Origin: CAYXVF01 sp964468125
GTDB lineage: Bacteria > Myxococcota > XYA12-FULL-58-9 > CAYXVF01
DNA length: 14,083 bases
Assembly (NCBI GenBank): GCA_964468125.1
Contig: CAYXVF010000135.1
Span: 1 to 14,083, forward strand
Reading direction: 5' to 3'
Part shown: positions 8,777-14,083 of the stretch, piece after piece
How the letters are laid out: every line of letters begins with the position of its first letter
Position numbering within the stretch: position 1 is the stretch's first letter
Notes under the pieces: model-generated
Database searches by the model: none
Seen by the model: the letters and a program-made list of their open reading frames with translations, nothing else
Told to the model about the DNA's origin: nothing
Made by a program: the position numbers and the translations under genes

Positions 8777-9070
8777 ATGCCCGTCGAATCCTTGGACCGC
8801 GGTGTCAAAGCCCTCCTCAAGCACTACGGCGGCGAGCTTCCCACCCAGCTCACTCTCGAGGCTGACCTCAACGAATGCCCGCCTGAGCGTGCCCAGGCGA
8901 TCTCCGAGGCGCTGTGGATTCATGGATACGAGTCATTGATCGACGCGGCGAAGAAACGCAGCACTTCGGGTCTGCCACCGCGTGTAATCCCAGGGGATTG
9001 CAAGGCACCCGAGGCACAAACAGTGGCGCATCATCCCGGCCACGTACACAAGAAGCTCCCTCCTGGTTGA
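8777..9070 (+). CDS. small hypothetical protein with His-rich C-terminus
   Basis: A 97-residue protein of no recognised family. Residues 1-60 look like a small helical domain. The last 35 residues are polar and proline-containing, with two Cys in the whole protein (the second in PGDCKAPE) and a tail HHPGHVHKK that could bind a metal. It has a good TAGGAG ribosome site and lies only 14 bases after the giant gene, so it is very likely translated from the same mRNA. Position and size would fit an accessory subunit, a chaperone or immunity protein for a neighbouring enzyme, or a peptide substrate for the flavoenzyme and cysteine peptidase downstream. Nothing in the sequence chooses between these. 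Confidence 0.65.
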   Translation: MPVESLDRGVKALLKHYGGELPTQLTLEADLNECPPERAQAISEALWIHGYESLIDAAKKRSTSGLPPRVIPGDCKAPEAQTVAHHPGHVHKKLPPG

Positions 9071-9128
9071 GAAACTGAAAAAAACGAAATTTGGGAAATA
9101 GGGCCTATGCGCGGGCGTCGGGCGTTAT

Positions 9129-9138
9129 GCTACGTAGC
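9129..9138. repeat. perfect 10-base palindrome before the flavoprotein gene
   Basis: GCTACGTAGC is its own reverse complement and sits 20 bases before the GTG start, in the only sizeable gap inside the cassette (9071-9158). The gap also holds an AT-rich stretch (9071-9100). The palindrome could be a small operator or chance; no convincing -35/-10 pair was found next to it. Confidence 0.3.
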
Positions 9139-9148
9139 GCATTGAAGC

Positions 9149-9152
9149 GAGG
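9149..9152 (+). promoter_or_regulatory. ribosome binding site deciding the GTG start at 9159
   Basis: GAGG lies 6 bases before GTG 9159. The ATG at 9127 is in another frame and terminates after about 31 codons, so the GTG is the best start for the flavoprotein. Confidence 0.55.
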
Positions 9153-9158
9153 TGTGCA

Positions 9159-12023
9159 GTGGGAACGGGCCTTAGGAACAGTACGGCCAACGCCGATTTC
9201 TACAACGCAGCGAATAGCCTGATTCAACAGTTCCGGGGTGACCCGGAGCGGCTTCGGTCGGAGCTGAGCGCCCTTGCGCAAACCTACAATCTCGACAGCT
9301 TTGGGCGCGTGGTGCGTGAAACGTCCGCGGGACAACTCCGCGAACGCGTGCGCCAACAGCTCACGCAATTTCGTGTCAGCCGGCCCGAGCCGCGACTGGG
9401 GGCGAGCCTGCGCCAACGGCCAGCGCCTAGCCTCGCGACGCGACGACCGGACCGGGCGCCCCCACTCCAGGGGAAACGGCTCACTGACGCGTTAGAGGAC
9501 ACTTGGCTCGCCACCATGGCGACCATCGAGCAAGCACGATCGGGCGGGCGAGACGTGATGGCGAGCATGGAGCGGACGGTGAGTGTCGCTCTTCGAGTTC
9601 CGCGCCATTCGAGTCTGGCCGATACGATCCGTTGTCTCGAAGTGCATTGCCGTTACCTGTCAGAGCTGCTGCAGCAGCCCGAGATCGCGGCGCGCCTGGA
9701 GGCTGGTGAGCCTCTTCCGCGGGCTCTGACTGCGGAAATCGCTGCGCTGGATCGCGAGATGGCCCTGCGGTTGCAGAGCCTGAGTGAACGCACGGACACC
9801 CTGCCACGGAGCGCTTTCGAGAATTGCTTGGCCCTTTCGGAGACGCTCGATCGGCTCCCGGGAATCGAGATGGCGCAATCGCGGCAAGCACTGCTCCGTC
9901 TCAGCGAGTCCTTCGGGGACCGTGTGGTGCCGGACCCTGAGGTCGCCGCAGCGGCGCGCACGCGTTCCGTTGATGACTTGAGGACTCCCCTCGAGCGCGT
10001 CGACCACGCTTTGGTCGTTGGCGCTGGACCGACGGGAATCGCTACGGCGCTCGAGCTCGCGCACCGAGGCGTCGCGGTCGACATGGTCGACGCTCGGAAC
10101 CCGCTGCACCCGACTCGGCCCGTCCAGTTTTCCTTGAAGAACAGCACCGTGCGTGCGCTCGATCGCATGGGGGTGCTCGACATTCTCGGAGACCGCGTGA
10201 GCTACCTCGAGCGTGCGGTGCACCGGGATGACATCACGGGTGAGATCACCGAACGCCACCCGGAAGCGGCACCCCGCGACCACACGCGGGGCACTCGCGC
10301 CGGAATGCCGCTAAAGGGTGAGGAGACGGTAGCGACCGTTGGGATCGCCGATCTGCAGACCGCGATGCTCGAGCGGTTCTATCAGCTCGGCGGACGAACG
10401 ATTTCCAACGCGCGAGCGGGCTTTGAACCTGTGCACGACGACGCCGGTGAGCTCGTCGGCTACGACTGGTACGCAGAGCGCGACGGCGAACGAATCGAGC
10501 TCGGTCGCCCGGAGCTCATCGCAGATGTGGAAGGGAGTCGCGGCGCCCTTCGCGAGGCACTCGGGGTAGGGATGATCGGCGACGAAAACCCTTCGGCTCG
10601 CATGGTCGCTGGTGCTGTCGAGTACGACATCGGGGCCACCATGGTGACTCACACGGGCACCGATGGGCCGATCGACGGGGAGCCGCAGGTGGTCAACACG
10701 GCGATCATGGGCAACGCCGCTACGGGGCGAACCTGGTCGATCGTATCCCTTCCTGACGAAATGGCCTTCCCCGACGAGCAGTCGGTAGAAGACTACTTCC
10801 GCGCGCGCACTCGCGATGCGCTGCGCACCCTCGGAGCGGACTTTGACCCTCAGGCGTTCGACTCCGCAGGGCTCTACGCTGGCGGCCGGGTCGCGTTCCC
10901 GGTGCAAAACCGAGCCGCGGAGACACCGATTCTGGCGAGCTTTCCGGGGCAGGTGGTAGTGGCCGGCGGAGACGCGCGGGCGCTCGGAACCCCCTTCGCG
11001 GGACTCGGCGCGCAGACCGGCGTCACCACGGATGCGGCACAGATCGGTCGCTTTGTCGACAACCTCCCGACCCTAGGACGGGACCGTAGCGTCGAGCTCA
11101 TGGGCCGTGCAATTGGGTCAAACGCGCGTGCCTGGCACCGCGCCGGCGATCACGCATTCATTCGTTCCCCGGCGGAGCTCGTCGAAGCCTCGGGTGCGAC
11201 TCCGAGAGGCGAGGGTGCGCCCCTACGACTCGACTTGCCCGCGTCGATCCCGACGGACGCGGCATTGGGTGAGCTCGCGAGTCGCGCCGGAAGCCTGGGA
11301 CAGCCACTGGCATTTGCGCGAGACGGAATCGAAATCGTTGCGCATCCGGGGAGCGAGGCTGCTCAGCTGCGAACCGCACACGCACGTCTCACCGACGCAT
11401 CAGAGCTCGGTCGATACACCGGCGCACGCACCGTGGAACGAATCGTCGTGGGCGAAGCCGCCGATGGAGACGGCAGTACGCTCGCGGAGGCACTGGCTCA
11501 AAGCCATCGCGACTTGTCCGCGGTGAGCGCCGACGGCGTAGTGTTTCCGCTGGTCCCTGGAGCAGCGGCCACAGAGATCGATGCGATGCTCGCCGGCGGT
11601 AGCGGTGCGAGCGACGGACCCATACATGCGACCGCGGCGCTCGATCGGAGGGGACGGACCGTATTCGAGGCGGCGGTTCGCGTGGCCGATGCGTCGCAGC
11701 GCGAGCTGCGGCTCGGCTTCCGCGGTGATGAAGTTGCGATTCGACCGGGCGAGAATCGCGAGGTCGTGGCGAAACGCTATTGGGACACGGTGGAGCCCGC
11801 GGCTGCGACGCTTCGTGAGACAGTCCCAGCCCGAGCGATCCGGGAGCTGGTCACGCGGGCGGACGAGGAGCAGGTGCCGCAGCGCGCACGGATCGATGGC
11901 ATCGAGGTGGTCGCAACGCCCGGCGACCGTCCTTCCCTTCTTCTCGAGCGGCACCGCCGCGTCGAAGGAGGCGGAGAGGGACCGGTTCGCGTGACGACCG
12001 CCGACCTGGAAGTGGCGACCTGA
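9159..12023 (+). CDS. FAD-dependent oxidoreductase, class A monooxygenase-like core in a three-part protein
   Basis: A 954-residue protein. Residues 1-275 are helical and unrecognised. Residues 283-640 carry a p-hydroxybenzoate-hydroxylase-like FAD fold: dinucleotide motif GAGPTG (288-293) with acidic Asp311 ending strand 2, the conserved Arg region near 320, a DG-type motif IADVEGSRGALRE (454-466), and a GD motif GGDARALGTPFAGLG (603-617). In the DG motif the usual Asp-Gly is Glu458-Gly459 and the usual Ser is Gly462; in the family this motif contacts FAD and NAD(P)H. FAD binding is probably retained, but hydroxylase activity is less certain. Residues 640-954 are unrecognised and hold a nonapeptide motif, GxE-hydrophobic-..-PG, three times (723, 856, 914). 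Ordinary class A monooxygenases are about 400-550 residues, so both flanks are additions. The gene starts 88 bases after the small protein and ends 24 bases before the peptidase. Substrate unknown. Confidence 0.8.
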   Translation: MGTGLRNSTANADFYNAANSLIQQFRGDPERLRSELSALAQTYNLDSFGRVVRETSAGQLRERVRQQLTQFRVSRPEPRLGASLRQRPAPSLATRRPDRAPPLQGKRLTDALEDTWLATMATIEQARSGGRDVMASMERTVSVALRVPRHSSLADTIRCLEVHCRYLSELLQQPEIAARLEAGEPLPRALTAEIAALDREMALRLQSLSERTDTLPRSAFENCLALSETLDRLPGIEMAQSRQALLRLSESFGDRVVPDPEVAAAARTRSVDDLRTPLERVDHALVVGAGPTGIATALELAHRGVAVDMVDARNPLHPTRPVQFSLKNSTVRALDRMGVLDILGDRVSYLERAVHRDDITGEITERHPEAAPRDHTRGTRAGMPLKGEETVATVGIADLQTAMLERFYQLGGRTISNARAGFEPVHDDAGELVGYDWYAERDGERIELGRPELIADVEGSRGALREALGVGMIGDENPSARMVAGAVEYDIGATMVTHTGTDGPIDGEPQVVNTAIMGNAATGRTWSIVSLPDEMAFPDEQSVEDYFRARTRDALRTLGADFDPQAFDSAGLYAGGRVAFPVQNRAAETPILASFPGQVVVAGGDARALGTPFAGLGAQTGVTTDAAQIGRFVDNLPTLGRDRSVELMGRAIGSNARAWHRAGDHAFIRSPAELVEASGATPRGEGAPLRLDLPASIPTDAALGELASRAGSLGQPLAFARDGIEIVAHPGSEAAQLRTAHARLTDASELGRYTGARTVERIVVGEAADGDGSTLAEALAQSHRDLSAVSADGVVFPLVPGAAATEIDAMLAGGSGASDGPIHATAALDRRGRTVFEAAVRVADASQRELRLGFRGDEVAIRPGENREVVAKRYWDTVEPAAATLRETVPARAIRELVTRADEEQVPQRARIDGIEVVATPGDRPSLLLERHRRVEGGGEGPVRVTTADLEVAT

Positions 12024-12028
12024 AACCG

Positions 12029-12042
12029 CCGTCGCCCGACGG
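12029..12042 (+). repeat. short hairpin in front of the PCS-like gene
   Basis: CCGTC, loop GCCC, GACGG forms a 5-base perfect stem between the stop codon at 12021-12023 and ATG 12048. The right arm is the only purine-rich stretch near the start, so the hairpin could modulate translation. No strong ribosome site is seen otherwise. Confidence 0.3.
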
Positions 12043-12047
12043 TTCCA

Positions 12048-13346
12048 ATGGGCACGTCTGCAGGCTCGAGCAACGGTCGCGGTCGCTTGCTCGACATGAA
12101 CGAGGCCGAAATCCAAACGCTCGCGCGCTGGACTCGCCTTGCCTCGATGACATCCGCCGACCGTGGTGGGGTCTTCCGTCCGGGGGTGAGCTCGGCGGTG
12201 ACGCTGTTGAACATTCACGGCTCCGATGAGCGTCCAATGACACGGCAGGTGTCGCCATCCGGTCGCGAGCTGCCCATGACGACACCTCGCGCCCTCGAGG
12301 AAACGGGAGTGTCTTTGAGTGGCGACACGATGACGATGAACGAGTTCACGACCGTGCTCGACAGCGGCGGCGTCGACTATGAGATGGTCCGTGGCGAGTT
12401 GGACGCGAGTCGCGTGAGCGCTCTCGCGATCGAAAGCGTCAACGACCCAGCGGTGACGACGGTTGCACGTCTCACACGGGGCGATCGCTCTTGGTTTACA
12501 CCGGTCCTCGCTCACAACCAGGCCAGCGGTCGTTTTCTGGTCATGGGGCCGCCGGAGCCCGGCATGCGCCTCACCTGGGTCACCCCGGAAGAGCTCGCAA
12601 CTTCGGTGAGCGAGGAAGGTGGTGTGGTCCACGCACGGGGCGAGAACCCGAACAATTGGACTGCGCCGAGTCGCGTCGATCTCGAGCACGGGCCGCGGGT
12701 CTCGCTCGATACGCCGGAAGGCGCCGAGCTTCTCGGGGGCGTCGAGCTGCCGCAGATGGTTGGCTTTGCCACCGGCGTTGGAGCGCACCAGTGGCAGCAA
12801 ACCCCCACCACCTGCGGGCCGACGAGCCTCGCGGCGGCGTTGAACGACCTGGTCGTCTCCGACGGCATCATCGATCAAGACGCGATCATTCGAGTCCTCG
12901 ACGAAGAGCTCGGGGAATCGGTGCTCACGGACGGAACTGACCTGATGCCCCTCGCGCAAGCGGCACGACGTTTCGGTGTCACCGTGGATGCTCGGCAGAC
13001 TCTCCCGGGCTCGGATGAGGGTCTCGCACGGTTCCGCGAGCAGCTTGGGGCTTTAGGTCCGAACTCCCGCATGGTCGTGAACTTCGGTCGGCAGGCGCTC
13101 GGGCAGCAGGGGGGCGGCCACTTCTCACCGGTCGCGGCTTACAACCGGGAAGCGGACATGGTGCTGGTCTTCGACACGAGCCCCTGGGCGTCAGGGCCTT
13201 TCTGGGTCAGCTCGCAAGACTTGTACAACGGGATGGCAACCGCCTCGGTCGGCGACGCCGCCGCTGGAATCCCAGACGGGGACTACCGCGGCTACATGGT
13301 CGTCTCCCGCCCGCGACTCGAAGAGGATCTGAGCGGTCGGCCCTAG
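12048..13346 (+). CDS. phytochelatin-synthase-like cysteine peptidase, tandem domain with a dead N-terminal copy
   Basis: A 432-residue clan CA cysteine peptidase or transpeptidase, resembling phytochelatin synthase (family C83), whose members act on the gamma-Glu-Cys-Gly of glutathione. The C-terminal half (about 240-432) shows the oxyanion glutamine Gln250, catalytic Cys256 in TTCGPTSLAAALN, His358 in GGGHFSPVAAYN and Asp376 in LVFDTS, ending in RGYMVV. Cys-His spacing is 102 (106 in Arabidopsis PCS1) and His-Asp spacing is 18, the same as in the plant enzyme. The N-terminal half aligns to it: PGVSSAVTLLN (45-55) with CGPTSLAAALN, and WFTPVLAHN (149-157) with HFSPVAAYN. There Gln, Cys, His and Asp are Arg39, Pro45, Trp149 and Gly167, so it should be inactive. 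No signal peptide is evident. It is the last gene of the cassette, 24 bases after the flavoprotein. The real substrate could be glutathione, another thiol or a peptide; the fold call is stronger than the substrate. Confidence 0.82.
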   Translation: MGTSAGSSNGRGRLLDMNEAEIQTLARWTRLASMTSADRGGVFRPGVSSAVTLLNIHGSDERPMTRQVSPSGRELPMTTPRALEETGVSLSGDTMTMNEFTTVLDSGGVDYEMVRGELDASRVSALAIESVNDPAVTTVARLTRGDRSWFTPVLAHNQASGRFLVMGPPEPGMRLTWVTPEELATSVSEEGGVVHARGENPNNWTAPSRVDLEHGPRVSLDTPEGAELLGGVELPQMVGFATGVGAHQWQQTPTTCGPTSLAAALNDLVVSDGIIDQDAIIRVLDEELGESVLTDGTDLMPLAQAARRFGVTVDARQTLPGSDEGLARFREQLGALGPNSRMVVNFGRQALGQQGGGHFSPVAAYNREADMVLVFDTSPWASGPFWVSSQDLYNGMATASVGDAAAGIPDGDYRGYMVVSRPRLEEDLSGRP

Positions 13347-13353
13347 CGAACGC

Positions 13354-13368
13354 CTCCTCTGAGAGGAG
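13354..13368 (+). repeat. hairpin just after the cassette
   Basis: CTCCTC, loop TGA, GAGGAG forms a perfect 6-base stem 7 bases after the stop codon. No T-run follows, so it is not a canonical intrinsic terminator. It could protect or end the transcript. Confidence 0.25.
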
Positions 13369-13397
13369 CGAGTCCTCTGTGCGGTCGTCTCTGGCGT

Positions 13398-13435
13398 ATT
13401 CTGCGGCACCCCGATTGACTCATTCTGAGGCACCC
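13398..13435. repeat. direct repeat pair, 13 of 14 matching, 24-base period
   Basis: ATTCTGCGGCACCC (13398-13411) recurs as ATTCTGAGGCACCC (13422-13435). Short direct repeats of this kind are reminiscent of the multiply repeated ends of IS21-family elements, and the pair lies where the cassette gives way to transposon debris. Assignment to an IS end is inference. Confidence 0.6.
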
Positions 13436-13642
13436 ATGCGCGCCGGACGCCGCATTGGGTTTTCTCGTCGGCAGTGTGTCTACGGGACCTGCGAGTCCTA
13501 CGAACGAACCCCGTGTGCCGACGCGGGCTCCTGCTTGGAGGGCTTCTGGTGCGGCGCTGGGCTGTGTCGAAAGCTCACTGCAACAGGCCTTGCGTGTGAC
13601 CAAGACGACGAGTGCGAGCGAGGAGCCCCCCCGTGTCAATGC
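13436..13642 (+). pseudogene. remnant of a Cys-rich surface/secreted protein gene
   Basis: From ATG 13436, with GAGG 5 bases upstream, the frame encodes ten cysteines within residues 14-69 in a regular pattern: CVYGTC, SCLEGFWC, AGLC, LACDQDDEC. This is the style of Cys-rich repeat found in many secreted proteins of Myxococcota. There is no signal peptide and no complete domain, and after residue 69 the frame becomes an arginine-rich shadow of the transposase gene, stopping at 13768. It is therefore best read as a fragment cut off by insertion or recombination. The ribosome site overlaps the second direct repeat, so expression of a short product is not excluded. A run of seven C (13626-13632) marks the junction; one C fewer would put this frame in register with OrfA. 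Confidence 0.45.
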
Positions 13643-13973
13643 AGCGGACGCGTGCAAACGCGGAGAGCTCGGAGCACTGCTTCGACGAGAAGGGATCTAC
13701 AGCTCTCATCTCTCGACCTGGCGCCAACAGCTGGAGCAGAGAGGGCTCGAGGGGCTCGCACCGGCTAAACCTGGGCGTAAGCCGACGAAGGACGCCAAAG
13801 ACCGCCGCATCGAGGAGTTGGAGAAGCGCGCTGCGAAGCTCGAGAAGGAGCTTCGGATCTCGAAAGCGCTCATCGAGATGCAGGGAAAAGCCCACGAGAT
13901 CCTCGGGATTGCGCTGCCGAGGATCGAGGAGAGCGAGGACGACTCGTCGAGCTCGTCCGACAGCGCACGATAA
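13596..13973 (+). CDS. IS3-family transposase OrfA (N-terminally truncated)
   Basis: DNA-binding subunit of an IS3-type transposase. From GTG 13596 it is 125 residues. AADACKRGELGALLRREGIY and the following SSHLSTWRQQ are the characteristic helix-turn-helix part of this group. A GRKPTKDAKDRR linker and a leucine-zipper-like coiled coil (about residues 69-100, RRIEELEKRAAKLEKEL) follow, then an acidic, Ser-rich tail. The usual preceding stretch (a basic RRRF-S/T-x-E-(Y/F)-K type sequence) is absent and replaced by TSASEEPPRVN, so the DNA-binding domain is probably incomplete. The start is uncertain: the frame is open further upstream to TTG 13455 with no transposase-like sequence there. The ribosome site is only a weak AGG. 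Its 3' part contains the slippery heptamer that would redirect ribosomes into OrfB. Confidence 0.7.
   Translation: MTKTTSASEEPPRVNAADACKRGELGALLRREGIYSSHLSTWRQQLEQRGLEGLAPAKPGRKPTKDAKDRRIEELEKRAAKLEKELRISKALIEMQGKAHEILGIALPRIEESEDDSSSSSDSAR
13883..13925 (+). promoter_or_regulatory. programmed -1 frameshift signal (slippery heptamer plus stem-loop)
   Basis: In the OrfA frame the heptamer G GGA AAA (13883-13889) has the X XXY YYZ form. After an 8-base spacer, GATCCTCGG (13898-13906) pairs perfectly with CCGAGGATC (13917-13925), giving a 9-base stem with a 10-base loop. A -1 slip at this site enters exactly the frame that encodes OrfB, which stays open from 13769 to the end of the window. Heptamer, spacer and stem match the known arrangement for IS3-family OrfAB fusion. 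Confidence 0.65.
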
Positions 13974-13981
13974 AAATCCCG

Positions 13982-14083
13982 ATGAGCCGTGCGTGCGAAG
14001 CGGTCGGGTTGAGCCGCGCGACCGTGTATCGCGGAGGACATCAGATGGCACGACGAGAATCGCGAGATGTGTGGGCGAAGCGC
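13982..14083 (+). CDS. IS3-family transposase OrfB, N-terminal part only
   Basis: The catalytic DDE integrase subunit would follow beyond the window; only its beginning is present. The frame reads MSRACEAVGLSRATVYR, the helix-turn-helix typical of OrfB N-termini (compare the family pattern ACxALGVxRATYYR). OrfB-like sequence (LVELVRQRTIKIP) already appears in this frame before the ATG at 13982. This suggests the protein is normally made as an OrfAB fusion through the frameshift signal at 13883. The ATG, 8 bases after the OrfA stop and without a ribosome site, is an alternative reinitiation start. DDE residues are not in view, so integrity cannot be judged. Confidence 0.65.
   Translation, partial: MSRACEAVGLSRATVYRGGHQMARRESRDVWAKR

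Larger units (their letters stand above)
13596..14083 (+). mobile_element. IS3-family insertion sequence, 5' end abnormal, 3' end outside window
   Basis: OrfA followed by the start of OrfB in the -1 frame, with a frameshift signal between, is the standard IS3-family layout. OrfA lacks the usual first stretch of its helix-turn-helix domain, and the DNA before it is a Cys-rich gene remnant. The left end therefore seems deleted or rearranged. No left terminal inverted repeat was found, and the right end is not in the window. Confidence 0.7.

Noticed and set aside
9091..9131. Internal promoter before the flavoprotein (TTGGGA and TATGCT)
   Set aside because: The two boxes are 29 bases apart, far from the usual 16-18, so a promoter is not supported.
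11400..12959. 519-codon minus-strand open frame across the flavoprotein/PCS-like junction
   Set aside because: It spans two well-supported genes antisense, shows no motif and is rich in Arg and His, as expected of a reverse frame of GC-rich genes.
1..14083. CRISPR arrays, tRNA or rRNA genes
   Set aside because: No regularly spaced repeats and no tRNA- or rRNA-like sequence were seen on either strand.

Overview
The window is GC-rich and densely coding. It looks like a piece of a Myxococcota (deltaproteobacterial) chromosome. The pointers are the base composition, a myxobacterial-style Cys-rich repeat fragment, a GALLRREG-type IS3 transposase and a very long unrecognised protein. This placement is inference from composition and style, because no marker gene is present.

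Layout. (1) Bases 1-613, minus strand: a 1-Cys peroxiredoxin, clipped only at its last residues, with a plausible sigma-70-like promoter in the divergent spacer. (2) 743-2026, plus: an M24 metallopeptidase (Xaa-Pro aminopeptidase-like) with all five metal ligands and a Tat-type N-terminus that may also be a lipoprotein signal. (3) 2103-13346, plus: four closely spaced genes that look like one transcription unit. They are a giant orphan protein of about 2,219 residues, a 97-residue protein with a His-rich tail, a 954-residue protein with a class A flavin-monooxygenase-like FAD core between a helical N-terminus and a repeat-bearing C-terminus, and a 432-residue phytochelatin-synthase-like (clan CA, C83-type) cysteine peptidase. 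(4) 13347-14083: mobile-element debris. It holds a near-perfect direct repeat, a Cys-rich gene remnant, and an IS3-type OrfA/OrfB pair that runs off the window and carries a textbook -1 frameshift signal.

The main result is the four-gene cassette, which I cannot match to any described system. Its last gene is a tandem duplication of the phytochelatin-synthase fold. The C-terminal copy keeps Gln250, Cys256, His358 and Asp376 at the spacing of the plant enzyme. The N-terminal copy has lost all of them (Arg39, Pro45, Trp149, Gly167) and so should be a pseudo-enzyme domain. Combined with a flavoenzyme, a small middle protein and a giant mostly helical protein with two hydrophobic hairpin-like regions, this could be a toxin/effector locus, a peptide-modifying locus or a thiol/redox system. 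The sequence alone does not decide between these. The peroxiredoxin and the peptidase are ordinary neighbours and need not belong to it.
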